From CALMBW01 sp963779645 (lineage in GTDB: Bacteria; Actinomycetota; CADDZG01; WHSQ01), in assembly GCA_963779645.1 (NCBI GenBank), contig CAVZYX010000015.1:641380-705379 (forward strand): a DNA stretch of 64,000 nt, written 5' to 3'. Below the pieces are notes generated by a model. That model was not told the DNA's origin and did not search any database. It saw only the letters and a list, made by a program, of their open reading frames with translations. A program made the position numbers and the translations under genes. Below, one piece after another: positions 42,076 to 50,879 of this stretch (position 1 is the stretch's first letter; each line of letters begins with the position of its first letter).

Positions 42076-42091
42076 CGAAGGAGCTCCTTCG
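42053..42091. promoter_or_regulatory. Two adjacent palindromes around the rsgA start
   Basis: CGAAGGAGCTCCTTCG (42076-42091) is a perfect 16-bp palindrome that includes the rsgA ribosome-binding sequence. TCAAACGTTTGA (42053-42064) is a perfect 12-bp palindrome in codons 4-8. As RNA the first would hide the ribosome site in a hairpin; as DNA either could bind a dimer. Confidence 0.4.
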
Positions 42092-42213
42092 GGAAGGTTT
42101 GTGCCCGGCGGACGCGAACGGATGACGAGGGCGGCGTGAGCCGCTGACTACACAGTCTCCGGTGTCATGGCGGTCCGGTGCTCGATCCTCCGGGGCCACC
42201 TGCCCCGCGTTCG

Positions 42214-42522
42214 TCAGTCTATCCCGGCGTGCCACGTCACGTCGGCCTCGACCAGCAGGTCCAGCACCTGGCCGATGGTCCTGTCCCTGCCTACGGGCTC
42301 ACCCAGCGGCAGGTGTCCCTGTATCTGGTAGCGGTTCCGGCGACCTTCCTTCTCCTTGACGATGTAGCCCGACTCGGCCAGGTCGGTCACGATCGCGTAG
42401 GCGCTGCGCTCGGTGACGTCGAGCGCGGCGGCGATGTCGCGCAGGCGGACCCCGGGATCGTGGGCGATGCACACGAGCGCTCGGGCGTGGTTGGTGAGGA
42501 AGCTCCAGTTCGCGTTCGCCAT
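42214..42522 (-). CDS. Winged-helix (MarR/ArsR-like) regulator
   Basis: This intact 102-residue protein starts at ATG 42522 (GTG 42531 is possible). It shows ALVCIAHDPGVRLRDIAAAL, DVTERSAYAIVTDLAESGYI and KEKEGRRNRYQI, a clear winged helix with recognition helix and wing. The C-terminus is short, without a ligand domain. It is divergent from the secreted protein at 42646 with ~120 bp between, and is a candidate regulator of it or of itself. Confidence 0.85.
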   Translation of the reverse strand: MANANWSFLTNHARALVCIAHDPGVRLRDIAAALDVTERSAYAIVTDLAESGYIVKEKEGRRNRYQIQGHLPLGEPVGRDRTIGQVLDLLVEADVTWHAGID

Positions 42523-42645
42523 TGTCAACACTCTAACAATTCCAGGAAATTCATTACCAGTATTTGCTATCTAACCTTCTAGAGTGAGGCCCGAGGGGGC
42601 ACAGGCAGATACCGAAGAGCTCGGCGCCCCCACCGGAGGAGAGCA

Positions 42646-43287
42646 ATGAACAAGAATTCGTACCGCCGAATACGCCAGGGCGCTGTCGCCACCCTCACCG
42701 GGGTCATGGCGCTGCCTGTCATGTGGGCGCTCGCTCCGATGACCGCGCACGCCGCGGCCTGCACCCAGACCATCACCGGAGCCCACAGCGGGATCCTCAA
42801 CGTGGCCGGCGGCCAGAAGCTGTGCCTTAGGAACGCCGTGCAGACCGGCGTAGTCGACGTGGCTTCGAAGGGCTCCCTGTCCGTGGTCGCCTCGACCATC
42901 GTCGGAGACGTCACCCTGAAGGCGGGCTACACCGAGCTCGAGTTCTGCGGCAGCACGACCGCTCGGGGCGCCATCTCCGCTACCGGCGGAACCGGATCGG
43001 TCGTGATCGGCGGATCGGGACTCCTGGGCGCGGGCCTCTGTCCGTCCAACTCGATCAACGGCGCCGTGACGCTCAACGGCAACAAGGCGGGCGTGACGTT
43101 GGCCGGCAACGTCGTCGCCGGAGGGGTGACCGCCAGCTCCAACCTGGGGGGCACGACGATCTCGGCCAACCGCGTCACGGGCGCCTTGACGTGCACCTCG
43201 AACGTACCTGCACCTACCAACGCCGGCGCCAAGAACACCGTCGGCGGGGCCAGGTCGGGCCAGACCTGCGCCGTCGCCACGTTCTGA
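42646..43287 (+). CDS. Small secreted beta-repeat protein
   Basis: This intact 213-residue protein starts at ATG 42646 behind GGAGGAGA. The signal peptide runs to AHAAACTQ. The mature protein is rich in Gly, Ala, Thr, Val and Asn with alternating hydrophobic residues (LSVVASTIVGDVTLKAGYTE, NGAVTLNGNKAGVTLAGNVV), suggesting a beta-helix or beta-roll. Six cysteines (TACTQ, LCLRN, FCGST, LCPSN, LTCTS, QTCAV) could form disulfides. The function is unknown; it may be a surface or extracellular matrix protein. A strong terminator follows. Confidence 0.8.
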   Translation: MNKNSYRRIRQGAVATLTGVMALPVMWALAPMTAHAAACTQTITGAHSGILNVAGGQKLCLRNAVQTGVVDVASKGSLSVVASTIVGDVTLKAGYTELEFCGSTTARGAISATGGTGSVVIGGSGLLGAGLCPSNSINGAVTLNGNKAGVTLAGNVVAGGVTASSNLGGTTISANRVTGALTCTSNVPAPTNAGAKNTVGGARSGQTCAVATF

Positions 43288-43303
43288 GCTGACCGCTCGC
43301 CTC

Positions 43304-43345
43304 GGTGGCCCCGGTCCGCACTCCGCGGGCCGGGGCCACCTTTCT
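43304..43345 (+). terminator. Rho-independent terminator
   Basis: GGTGGCCCCGG (43304-43314) pairs with CCGGGGCCACC (43330-43340), followed by TTTCT. This is a stem of 11 bp with a short T-run after the secreted protein gene. Confidence 0.85.
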
Positions 43346-43424
43346 GCTCGCGCCACGGCGGGTAGGAGCCGGGTCGATCGCGGGCAGAATCCCGCGACGG
43401 GCCGTGTCTCACCGCTCGACTTGA

Positions 43425-43490
43425 ATGGCGTCCGTGGAAGAGCACGAGCTGGCACTGCACTGGCGCGAGCAGAAAGTCGGTTCGGGGTGA
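43425..43490 (+). CDS. 21-residue leader ORF coupled to the RNase H-SLOG gene
   Basis: ATG 43425 opens a 21-codon ORF beginning MASVEEHELALHW and ending QKVGSG, with its TGA at 43488-43490. That stop overlaps the likely GTG start (43487) of the RNase H-SLOG gene as GTGA. The charged, amphipathic sequence looks like coding DNA, but the ORF is short. It could be a coupled leader peptide, or the N-terminus of a longer fused start if the TTG at 43421 is used in the other frame. Confidence 0.4.
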   Translation: MASVEEHELALHWREQKVGSG

Positions 43491-44662
43491 CCGCCACCGA
43501 ATTGACCAGCACCGTCGTCTTCACCGACGGGGCGTGCCTGGGGAACCCCGGGCCGGGGGGCTGGGCGTGGGCGGTGCCGGGCGGGCGCTACGAGAGCGGG
43601 TCGTCGCCGGCGACCACCAACCAGAGGATGGAGGTGCAGGCCGCCCTGGAGGCGGTCACGTCGCTCGACGGGCCCCTCGAGGTGGTCAGCGACTCGACCT
43701 ACGTCGTCAACTGCTTCCGCGACAGGTGGTGGGAGGGCTGGATCAGGCGGGGCTGGACGAACACGGCCAAGAAGCCGGTGGCCAACCGCGACCTCTGGGA
43801 GCCCCTCATCGACGCGGTGCGGGCCGACCCGCGGCGGGTGACGTTCAGGTGGGTCAAGGGCCACAGCGGCGACGTGTCCAACGACCTCGTCGACAGGCTG
43901 GCAGTGGAGGCGGCCCGCACCCAGACGGGCAAGGCCGGCGTGGGGACGCCGTCCACCCTCGGGCCGGCCGACGACCCCGGTGGCCCCGGAGGCGCTGGTG
44001 GTCGCGACGCCAGGCTCCCGGCCGGCCGGACGGTCGCCGTCGTGGGCCACAAGCCGCCGGAGCTGGGCGGCTACGAGCCCAATGCCGTCGCCGAACGCGT
44101 GCGCGATCGCCTGGCCGAGGTCCTGGTGGCCAAGGCCGAGCTCCACCCCGACCTCACGGTCCTCACCGGCATGGGCCTGGGCGCCGAGCAGCTGGGGGCG
44201 GAGGCGGCGGCCAGGGCCGGCGTGGCGTACGTGGCCGTGCTCCCGTTCCCCGATCCCGACGGGAAGTGGCCCGAGTCGTCCCGTCGTGAGTTCCGCCGTC
44301 TTCTCGACGGGGCCGCCGCTCAGGTCGTGATGCAGAACCGGCCACCGCCCACCAGGCAGCAGGCGGGGGCGGCCCTGCGCCGCCGGGACGCCTGGATCGC
44401 CCGCAACGCCGACGAGGCGGTCGCGGTCTGGGACGGCGAGGACGCCACCACCGGCCGGGCCGTGCGGGCCCTGGAGGATGCCCTGGGCGAGGACGAGGTG
44501 TGGGTCATCCCAGTTCCAGTCATCCCATTTCCGGCCGTCCCAGTCCCGGCCAACCCAGTCCCGGCCAGCCCAGTCCCGGCCAACCCAGTCCCGGCCAACC
44601 CAGCCCCGGCCAGCCCAGTCCCGGTCACCCCGGTGCCCCCCCGGCCACCGCCAGCCGGCTGA
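43487..44662 (+). CDS. RNase HI fused to a SLOG (YpsA/DUF1273-like) domain
   Basis: This intact 391-residue protein starts at GTG 43487. Residues ~8-150 are RNase HI: VVFTDGACLGNPGPGGWAWA (first Asp), TTNQRMEVQAALEAV (Glu), VVSDSTYVVN (Asp) and SNDLVDRLAVEAA (last Asp). A Gly/Pro linker leads to a Rossmann-like SLOG domain (~185-345): VAVVGHKPPELGGYEPN, VLTGMGLGAEQLGAEAA, VAVLPFPDPDGKWP and AVAVWDGEDATTGRAV. SLOG domains bind nucleotides or nucleotide-like ligands. The tail is a PVPAN/PVPAS pentad repeat. The enzyme likely cuts RNA in RNA-DNA hybrids; regulation by a nucleotide is inference. Confidence 0.88.
   Translation: MTATELTSTVVFTDGACLGNPGPGGWAWAVPGGRYESGSSPATTNQRMEVQAALEAVTSLDGPLEVVSDSTYVVNCFRDRWWEGWIRRGWTNTAKKPVANRDLWEPLIDAVRADPRRVTFRWVKGHSGDVSNDLVDRLAVEAARTQTGKAGVGTPSTLGPADDPGGPGGAGGRDARLPAGRTVAVVGHKPPELGGYEPNAVAERVRDRLAEVLVAKAELHPDLTVLTGMGLGAEQLGAEAAARAGVAYVAVLPFPDPDGKWPESSRREFRRLLDGAAAQVVMQNRPPPTRQQAGAALRRRDAWIARNADEAVAVWDGEDATTGRAVRALEDALGEDEVWVIPVPVIPFPAVPVPANPVPASPVPANPVPANPAPASPVPVTPVPPRPPPAG
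44510..44640 (+). repeat. 15-bp in-frame tandem repeats at the RNase H-SLOG C-terminus
   Basis: About eight copies of a 15-bp unit (CCAGTCCCGGCCAAC) encode Pro-Val-Pro-Ala-Asn and variants with Ser or Thr. The repeat lengthens the C-terminus past the SLOG domain. Confidence 0.9.
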
Positions 44663-45366
44663 CCAGCCGCCGTCCCAGGGCGACGTGCACGACGTCGTCG
44701 CGAACCTGGGCCAGGTGGCGGAGGAAGCCCGCCCTCGGCACGTCCCTCACGCCCAGGCTGGCCAGGTGCTCGGTGGGGATCTGCACGTCGACGATCGTGC
44801 CGCCGGCCTCCCGCCAGCGGGCGGCCAGGTCCACGAAGGCCACCTTCGACGCGTCGGGCTCCCGGTGGAACATCGACTCGCCGGTGAAGCACCGTCCGAC
44901 CCGTACTCCGTAGAGGCCGCCCACCATCTCCCGGCCGTCCCAGACCTCGACGCTGTGAGCCCAGCCCAGGGCGTGGAGCTCGGAGATAGGCCTGCAGCAT
45001 CTCGGGCGTGATCCACGTCCCCCCGTCGGCCGGGCGGTCGGCGCAGGCGCCGACGACGACCTCGAAGGCGGCGTCGACGGTCGTCGACCAGCCGCACCGC
45101 CGGAGGCGCTGCCGGAGCGAGCGCGAGATCGTGGCGCCGGTGGCCACCGACAGGAGTCCCCGCGGGTCGGGCGAGAACCAGGGGAGGGCCATGCCGTCGT
45201 GGGGCCAGGGGAACACGCCGTGGCGGTAGGCGTCGACGAGCGTCTCGACGGCGAGGTCGGCACCGAAGCCGACGAGGCCGGAGGCGTCGGCCTTGGCCGG
45301 GTTGCCCAGCCGCCACAGCGACGGCCCGACGCCGATGGGCGCCGGCGCCCGGTCCTCAGGCGCCAT
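44625..45366 (-). CDS. aat: Leucyl/phenylalanyl-tRNA--protein transferase (one indel)
   Basis: Aat adds Leu or Phe to N-terminal Arg/Lys to mark proteins for ClpS/ClpAP decay. The ~246-residue product starts at ATG 45366. Motifs are DAYRHGVFPWPHDG, LPWFSPDPRGLL, GTWITPEMLQAYL, GWAHSVEVWDGREMVGGLYG, FTGESMFHREPDASKVAFVD and VDVQIPTEHLASLG. The frame changes near 44990 (after QAYL). It converges on the RNase H-SLOG gene, overlapping its repeat tail by 38 bp, and overlaps the upstream membrane gene by 11 bp. Confidence 0.92.
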
Positions 45367-46625
45367 GCTGATCGGGGATGGGCTGATCGGGGATGGGCTG
45401 ATCGGGGATGGGCTGATCGGGGATGGGCTGATCGGGGACGAGCTGATCGGGGATGGGCTCATCGGTGGCGGGGCCTTCCTGAGCCAGTGCGGCCAGGTAG
45501 ACGGCCCGGACGGCCAGCGCCTCCCGCATCTCGGTGAGCACGCCGTCGAGGAACTCGTGGCGGTAGGTGGCGTCGGTGAGCATGTAGACGGTGAAGTAGA
45601 AGCCCGAGAAGGCGGTGAGGAAGCCGGACACCCGGAGCAGCTCGGTGGTCAGGGCGACGGGACGGCCCCACAGCTGCCACTGGGCCAGCACGTCGACGCT
45701 CCCCCCGACCCAGGACCGGGACAGTTCCGGCGTCACCGTGAGCATCCCGAAGCCCACGAAGAAGAGCCCGATCACCAGGCTGACCACCACGATCTGCACG
45801 CCCTGGCTGAAGAGCACGACCAGGCCCACGTTCCCCCACTGCCGCCTCGACAGGGGTGGCCGGGCGACAGGGCGGCCACGTCGAGGGCGCCGCGGGGGTG
45901 CCGGCGACGAGGGCGGTGGCGTCGCCGGTGCCGAACTGGGCGAGGGTGCCGATCTCCCGGGGGATCCTCGCCACCAGGAAGACGATCCCCACCAGGGCGA
46001 ACAGGGCCATGGTGATGGCCAGGAACGGGCCGTCGAGGTCGGCTGCCACCTGCCAGACCTCGGTGGTGAGGAACAGGAAGACCACGAACAGCAGGAGCAG
46101 GGGCAGGGCCCTCACGAGCAGCCCGAGGAGATCGCCGAGCTGGTGCCAGAACCGACCGGCCGCCCACCGGGTCATGGGCACCAGGCCGTAGCTGGTGGAG
46201 ACGTAGATCACGCCGAGCAGGGCCAGGTTGCCGGCGGCGGTGTTGAGGGCGGTGAGCCACTGGCCTCCGGCGGCCAGCGGGAGAGCGGCCGGGGCGAGGA
46301 CGAAGATCCCCAGCTCCGTCGGGCCGACCCGGTGGGGGCGCTCCAGCAGCCGCTGGTGGCGCAGGGCGTTGGTGCCGGCCCACACCGCGACGAGCGCTCC
46401 GAGCCCGCCGGCGGCGACGCCGACGTTCACCCACCACGCCCACGCGAAGTTCAGGGCGCCGATCAGCTCGAGCAGGATGACCAGGGTCAGGACGGGCAGC
46501 GTGCGGGTGAAGACGTCCCGGGTGGCGCTGTAGTCCTCGATGAAGTGCGGGATGCCGCGGGAGAGAAACCATCGCTCGACGTCCCTCACGTGCTGAGCGT
46601 CGGCGACCTGGGGGTCGGGGGCCAC
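45356..46625 (-). CDS. Multi-pass membrane protein with PIPDQ repeat tail (one indel)
   Basis: This ~422-residue protein starts at GTG 46625 (VAPDPQVADAQHVRDVERWF). After a soluble start with RGIPHFIEDYSATRDVFTR it has about eight hydrophobic helices, including LVILLELIGALNFAWAWWV, LPLLLLFVVFLFLTTEVW and VVSLVIGLFFVGFGML. The end (FHEF-like segment HEFLDGVLTEMREALAVRAV) is cytosolic and finishes with PIPDQ pentads. The family is a conserved actinobacterial hypothetical. One indel lies near 45840. It is coupled to aat by an overlap. Confidence 0.75.
45366..45465 (-). repeat. 15-bp in-frame tandem repeat (PIPDQ)
   Basis: Six to seven copies of a 15-bp unit (plus strand GGGCTGATCGGGGAT) encode Pro-Ile-Pro-Asp-Gln at the C-terminus of the membrane protein, ending at the aat start codon. 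Copies are nearly identical. Confidence 0.95.
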
Positions 46626-46731
46626 GGCGCGTAGTCTCGCTTGAGGACGCCGAGAAAGCCCGGTCCTCGCTGGCGGCGCGGCGCCTAGCCTCGCTCGGGG
46701 ATGCGATCCGGCGTCGACACGGGGGCGCCGC

Positions 46732-47480
46732 ATGCGGGCGGCGCTGTCCGACATCCTCGGCGGCCGCTGGACGTTCACCGACGTCCTTGACTCGTGCGGA
46801 CCTCACCGTCAGTGCTGCTCCTTCGCCTTGCGCTGCACCACCGACCCCACCATCCTGGCCAACGGCGGCGCCCTCAGGCCGGTCACCGTGATCGCCCCGC
46901 CCGGCTGGCTGCGTGGCGGCCACGCCACCGGTGGCCGTGGGCGCCAGCAACGTGGAGGTCAGCCAGCGGGTGCCGACGTCTGCCTGGGCCCTGGCCGCCG
47001 CCCTTCCCGGCCGCTGGCCGCAGGCCAAACCAGGACACCGGTGAGCAGCATGGTCACTGTGGTGACGCTTGGGTGTACGACGAGACGGTCGTCGGCGACC
47101 AGGACGGCAGGCCGTAGCGGGCCGGAGCGGGCCGGCATGAGCGGGGTGCACGACGGTATGACCAACACGTTGAACACGCCGACCGAGGCCCTCGAGCGGG
47201 CCTTCCCGCTGCGGTCCGGAGGTACCCAGCTACGGCGGGGCAGTGGCGGCGCCGGGGAACACCCGGGCAGCGAGGGCATCGAGTGCGACCTGGACGACTG
47301 CACGGTCTCGCTGGTGACCGAGCGCCGTCAGAGCCGCCCATGGGGCCTCGGGGGCGGCGAGGCAGGTGCGCCGGGCGAGAACTGGCTGCTGCCCAGGGGC
47401 GACGAGTCGCGGGCCGAGCGCCTGGCTGCCAAGTGCACGCTCCGTCTCCACGCGGGGAGACATGTTACGGATGCTGACGC
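46732..47480 (+). pseudogene. Decayed hydantoinase B (hyuB) fragment
   Basis: The translation shows HyuB blocks in order: MRAALSDILGGRWTFTDVLD, then (after a deletion of ~40 residues) FALRCTTDPTILANGG, ALRPVTVIAPPGW, NVEVSQRV in another frame, MSGVHDGMTNTLNTPTEALE, RRGSGGAGEHPGSEGIE, ERRQSRPWGLGGGEAG and GENWLLPRGDE. These align with the intact HyuB at 28198-29783, but the N-terminal third is absent and several frames are needed. This is a true remnant, unlike the indel-broken genes. It lies directly upstream of the restriction-modification pair, in an open frame with the methylase. Confidence 0.8.
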
Positions 47481-47676
47481 CGGGATGCGGGGGATGGAGT
47501 TCACCGCCGTGACGAGCTGCAGTCGGCGAGCCGCCTTACGGCGGTCTCAGGATGAAATGTCTCACCGCGCCCCTACGATTCGGTCACGCCCATGCAAAGG
47601 AGTTGTGGCGTCTTCCCCCTTTGGCGTGTACGACCACGTTCGCGAATTCGAGGAATTCACTGTGCCGTCGAATTCC

Positions 47677-49266
47677 ATGTCTGTTGCAGGCTCGTCGGAC
47701 GTCCAGGTGGAGCGGTCCATCGATATCCCGGATGCCGTGGTTACGGTGGAGCCGATGCTCTCGCAAGTCATCGCCGAGATCGATGATCGACGCCGACAGT
47801 GCGGTGATGAGCTAGATCCCACGCGACGGTCCGAGCTCGGCCAGTACTTCACGCCTGCGGCCGTGGCGGCGTTCATGGCCGACCAACTCGAGGTCCAGGC
47901 GCACCCCGTCCGGCTCCTCGACCCTGGCGCTGGCGTCGGGTCGCTCACTGGGGCCGTCGTAGCGCGCTGGTGTGCGCACGGCGGCGGCCCGATCGCAGTC
48001 ACGGCGGTCGAGACGGACCCTGCGCTGCAGGTCCCCTTGGGTCGCACTCTCGATGAGCTTGGCAGCGTGCACGACCTCTCCAGAACGGTGGTCACCGCCG
48101 ACTTCGTGGAGTGGGGAACCGATCGAGTATCTGGCTTCGGCATCCTCGATGCTCCGAAGTTCGACCTCGTCGTGATGAACCCCCCTTACCGCAAGATCCA
48201 CACCGCGTCGCCCGAGCGTCGGCGGTTGTCGGCCGTAGGAATCGAGGTGCCGAACCTTTACGCGGGCTTCGTCGCACTCGCCGTTCGACTCCTGGACGAT
48301 GGCGGGCAGCTCGTGGCAATCACCCCTCGGAGCTTTACGAATGGGCCCTACTTCCGATCCTTCCGCAGGCAACTCCTGCACACGGTGGGACTGAAGCGCA
48401 TCCACGTATTCGACGCGCGCGATCTCGCCTTCGCCGATAGCGAAGTCCTCCAGGAGAATGTCATCTTCTGCGGCGTGCGAGGGCATGAACCCCGCTCGCT
48501 CGTTGTGTCGTCAAGCAAGTCGGTGACGCACGCCGTCACCACCCGCACAGTTCCTTACGCGGAGGTCGTGCGCCCAGACGACCCCGAGAGCTTCGTACGC
48601 ATCACCGTCGACAAAGAGGCTGTCGAGTACGCCCGGCAGGTAGGTGAACTGCCGTGTCGGCTGCCGGATCTCGAGCTGGAGGTGTGCACCGGGCCGGTCG
48701 TGGACTTCCGCTCCAGGACCCACTTGCGAGCGGATCCAGATCCAGGCACGGTGCCGATCGTCTTTCCGCACCATCTGCGAGACGGGAGAGTGCTCTGGCC
48801 TCAGCTCGGGGGACGCAAGCCGAACGGACTGATGCGCTGCGAGGAAACCGCCCGCCTACTCATGCCTTCCGGCACGTACGTTCTGGTCAAGCGGTTCAGC
48901 GCGAAGGAGGAACGGCGACGGATAGTCGCCGTCGTAGCGTCGCCCGACGATCTCCCTGGCGATGCGTACACGTTCGAAAACCACCTCAACGTGTTCCACA
49001 AGCGGGGAGGTGGGCTGCCGCCGGATCTCGCACGCGGGCTGGCCGCGTTCCTGAATACGACAACGGTCGACCAGTTCTTCCGGCAGTTCAACGGGCACAC
49101 CCAGGTGAACGCAACGGATCTGCGGAGCCTGCGCTACCCCAGCTTCGAGGAGCTCATCGCCCTCGGCCAGTCGACGCCCGAGGATGCAGACCAGGACACA
49201 CTCGACGCAGTGGCCGCAGGAATCGTCACAGCGTTCGCCGATCCGGTGGCCGCTCGCTCCGCCTGA
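47677..49266 (+). CDS. Adenine-specific DNA methyltransferase, PstI/BsuBI type
   Basis: This is an intact protein of 529 residues from ATG 47677; ATG 47755 is an alternative. It has RRSELGQYFTPAAVAAFMAD, the SAM motif LLDPGAGVGSLTGAVVARW, VEWGTD, and the catalytic motif DLVVMNPPYRKI (NPPY), then TPRSFTNGPYFRSFR and a target-recognition C-terminal half with NHLNVFHKRGGGLP and QVNATDLRSLRYPS. This order matches N6-adenine methylases such as M.PstI and M.BsuBI, which protect CTGCAG. The gene is less GC-biased than its neighbours and has no indel over 1.6 kb. It is followed by its endonuclease at 49365. Confidence 0.92.
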   Translation: MSVAGSSDVQVERSIDIPDAVVTVEPMLSQVIAEIDDRRRQCGDELDPTRRSELGQYFTPAAVAAFMADQLEVQAHPVRLLDPGAGVGSLTGAVVARWCAHGGGPIAVTAVETDPALQVPLGRTLDELGSVHDLSRTVVTADFVEWGTDRVSGFGILDAPKFDLVVMNPPYRKIHTASPERRRLSAVGIEVPNLYAGFVALAVRLLDDGGQLVAITPRSFTNGPYFRSFRRQLLHTVGLKRIHVFDARDLAFADSEVLQENVIFCGVRGHEPRSLVVSSSKSVTHAVTTRTVPYAEVVRPDDPESFVRITVDKEAVEYARQVGELPCRLPDLELEVCTGPVVDFRSRTHLRADPDPGTVPIVFPHHLRDGRVLWPQLGGRKPNGLMRCEETARLLMPSGTYVLVKRFSAKEERRRIVAVVASPDDLPGDAYTFENHLNVFHKRGGGLPPDLARGLAAFLNTTTVDQFFRQFNGHTQVNATDLRSLRYPSFEELIALGQSTPEDADQDTLDAVAAGIVTAFADPVAARSA

Positions 49267-49364
49267 CGCGGCGCGGCAGCTTGGCCGGGTGCCCGTCGCC
49301 GGGGAGCCGAGAACCGCCCCTGCCCTCGCATCGGGCACCGTTCACCAGGGACGAGGGATACGAC

Positions 49365-50273
49365 TTGGATCAACGGCAACGAGTGCGAGCTGCCCTCACG
49401 CGGCTGGGGCTGCACACGCCCCAGCGAACGGAGTGTGTTCTCGCCCTTCTCGACGCGAGTGCGCCGAGTCCGTTCGGCGCGCTTGCCGAGGCCGGCCTGA
49501 CGTTCAGCGCCGGCGCCAGCACGCAACAGATCTTCCGCATCATTGCCCCCCGCCTCGGCAAAGAGAGCATCGACCGCGAGGCCCGCGATCAGGTCATGCT
49601 CCCTCTCCGCGAGGTCGGCGTGCTGGGAATCGCATACGCGGACACCGACAGCCGTTCCGTCGAGCCCAACTACTGGAAGCCCAAGAGTCCCAACAACGTC
49701 TATGTCGTGACTGACGACTTCCACGCGTTGCTCGCCGTCGGCGTCGAGACATTCGGCGACCGCCTCGACTCGTGGATCGCGTCGAGCCAGCAACGCTTGG
49801 TTCGCCTGGCGACGTCTGAGGCCGCAGCCGCGGCCGCCCATGAGGACTCTCGGCTCGTACCTCTCACAATCGAGCACTACTGCCCGGTCGCACTCGAAGA
49901 ATACGAGGTCGTCTTCACCGACGATGCCGAGGCCCGCGACGGCACCGCCTGGTCGGAGAACATCGAGCGATTCGACCTCCCTCTCGACTTGTCGAGCCGC
50001 TGGCCCGACATCGTCTTGCGGGACACGACTAGTGGTCACTTCTGGATCGTCGACTGCGTCGAGTCGGACGGCGAAATCGATGCCATGCGCAAAGCCGAAA
50101 TCGAGTCGGCATTCGAAGCGCGTGGCCACGCGATCGACGGCTACACGACCGTCTATCGGACGGTAGGACGATTCGCTCAACGGCAGCGGATGCACGACAA
50201 CATCGCCGTGGACACCTACGTCTGGATCATGGAGATCGGCGGCTCCCACTGGCTCAAGGACCCGCTCGTCTGA
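49365..50273 (+). CDS. Type II restriction endonuclease, PstI/BsuBI family
   Basis: This is a protein of 302 residues from the TTG at 49365, with GACGAGGG upstream. The N-terminal half is helical (VRAALTRLGLHTPQRTECVL, GLTFSAGASTQQIFRIIAPR). The C-terminal half has the nuclease core: SSRWPDIVLRDTTSG and FWIVDCVESDGEIDAMRKAE, then GYTTVYRTVGRF and DNIAVDTYVWI. The Asp and Glu residues fit a PD-(D/E)xK-like site, and the pattern matches the BsuBI/PstI endonuclease domain. The pair probably recognises CTGCAG or a related site. The length is close to the family's ~310-330. Confidence 0.88.
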   Translation: MDQRQRVRAALTRLGLHTPQRTECVLALLDASAPSPFGALAEAGLTFSAGASTQQIFRIIAPRLGKESIDREARDQVMLPLREVGVLGIAYADTDSRSVEPNYWKPKSPNNVYVVTDDFHALLAVGVETFGDRLDSWIASSQQRLVRLATSEAAAAAAHEDSRLVPLTIEHYCPVALEEYEVVFTDDAEARDGTAWSENIERFDLPLDLSSRWPDIVLRDTTSGHFWIVDCVESDGEIDAMRKAEIESAFEARGHAIDGYTTVYRTVGRFAQRQRMHDNIAVDTYVWIMEIGGSHWLKDPLV

Positions 50274-50879
50274 CTTCGTTCCGCGCCGCGACTCCGGTGG
50301 CTCGGCGAGGACCCTGTCAGGGTCTCGAGGGCCCTCCAGCGACGACGGCGCCGGCGTAACCGCCGGAGATCGTGGGCCGGGGCGCCAACGGCTCCCGCAG
50401 CCCGCGGCGGCCCGGGTCGGGTGTTGGTGACGCCTGCGGGCAGAGCGCTGGCGGTCTGCCCGTACACCGCGAATACGGCACCGAGGGTGGCCGGACGGAT
50501 CGCGGCCGAAGACGTCGACGAGCCACCGTCCGCGATCGCCCGTCCGCGGTGCGCTCGAGAATCGCGAGGCCGGCGACGTCGATGCAGCGGTGTGGTACAG
50601 GCCGGCACCGGTGCGCTCGTTCCCGGCGGCGACCACGTCCCGGAGTCGGAGTCAGCCGCCAGTTGCCAGTGCGTCAGTTCGGCCCGGGGCAGTCTGGTCC
50701 AGGAGCACGGCGTCGGCCCACGGCTCCTACGACCAGTAAGGATCGGCCCCAGGAAACGATCGGCCGACGGGAACGATCGGGAGGCAATCGCGTGACCTCC
50801 CTAACCACGCCCGCCGATCTCCAACGCCGTTCCGATGGTCGGCTCGAAAGGGGCTGTCGGTGTCGACAAGGCCGTCGGG
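50274..50879. other. No supported gene (606 bp)
   Basis: Between the endonuclease and the universal stress protein I see only fragmentary frames without domain motifs. A minus-strand stretch (~50610-50300) translates to a plausible-looking piece containing AVFAVYGQTASALPAGVTNT, which could be a remnant, but no start, stop or family can be defended. Confidence 0.4.

Noticed and set aside
46732..47676. Reading the methylase as starting at 46732 in one long fusion
   Set aside because: Residues before ~47500 match hydantoinase B, not a methylase. The open frame joining them is chance.
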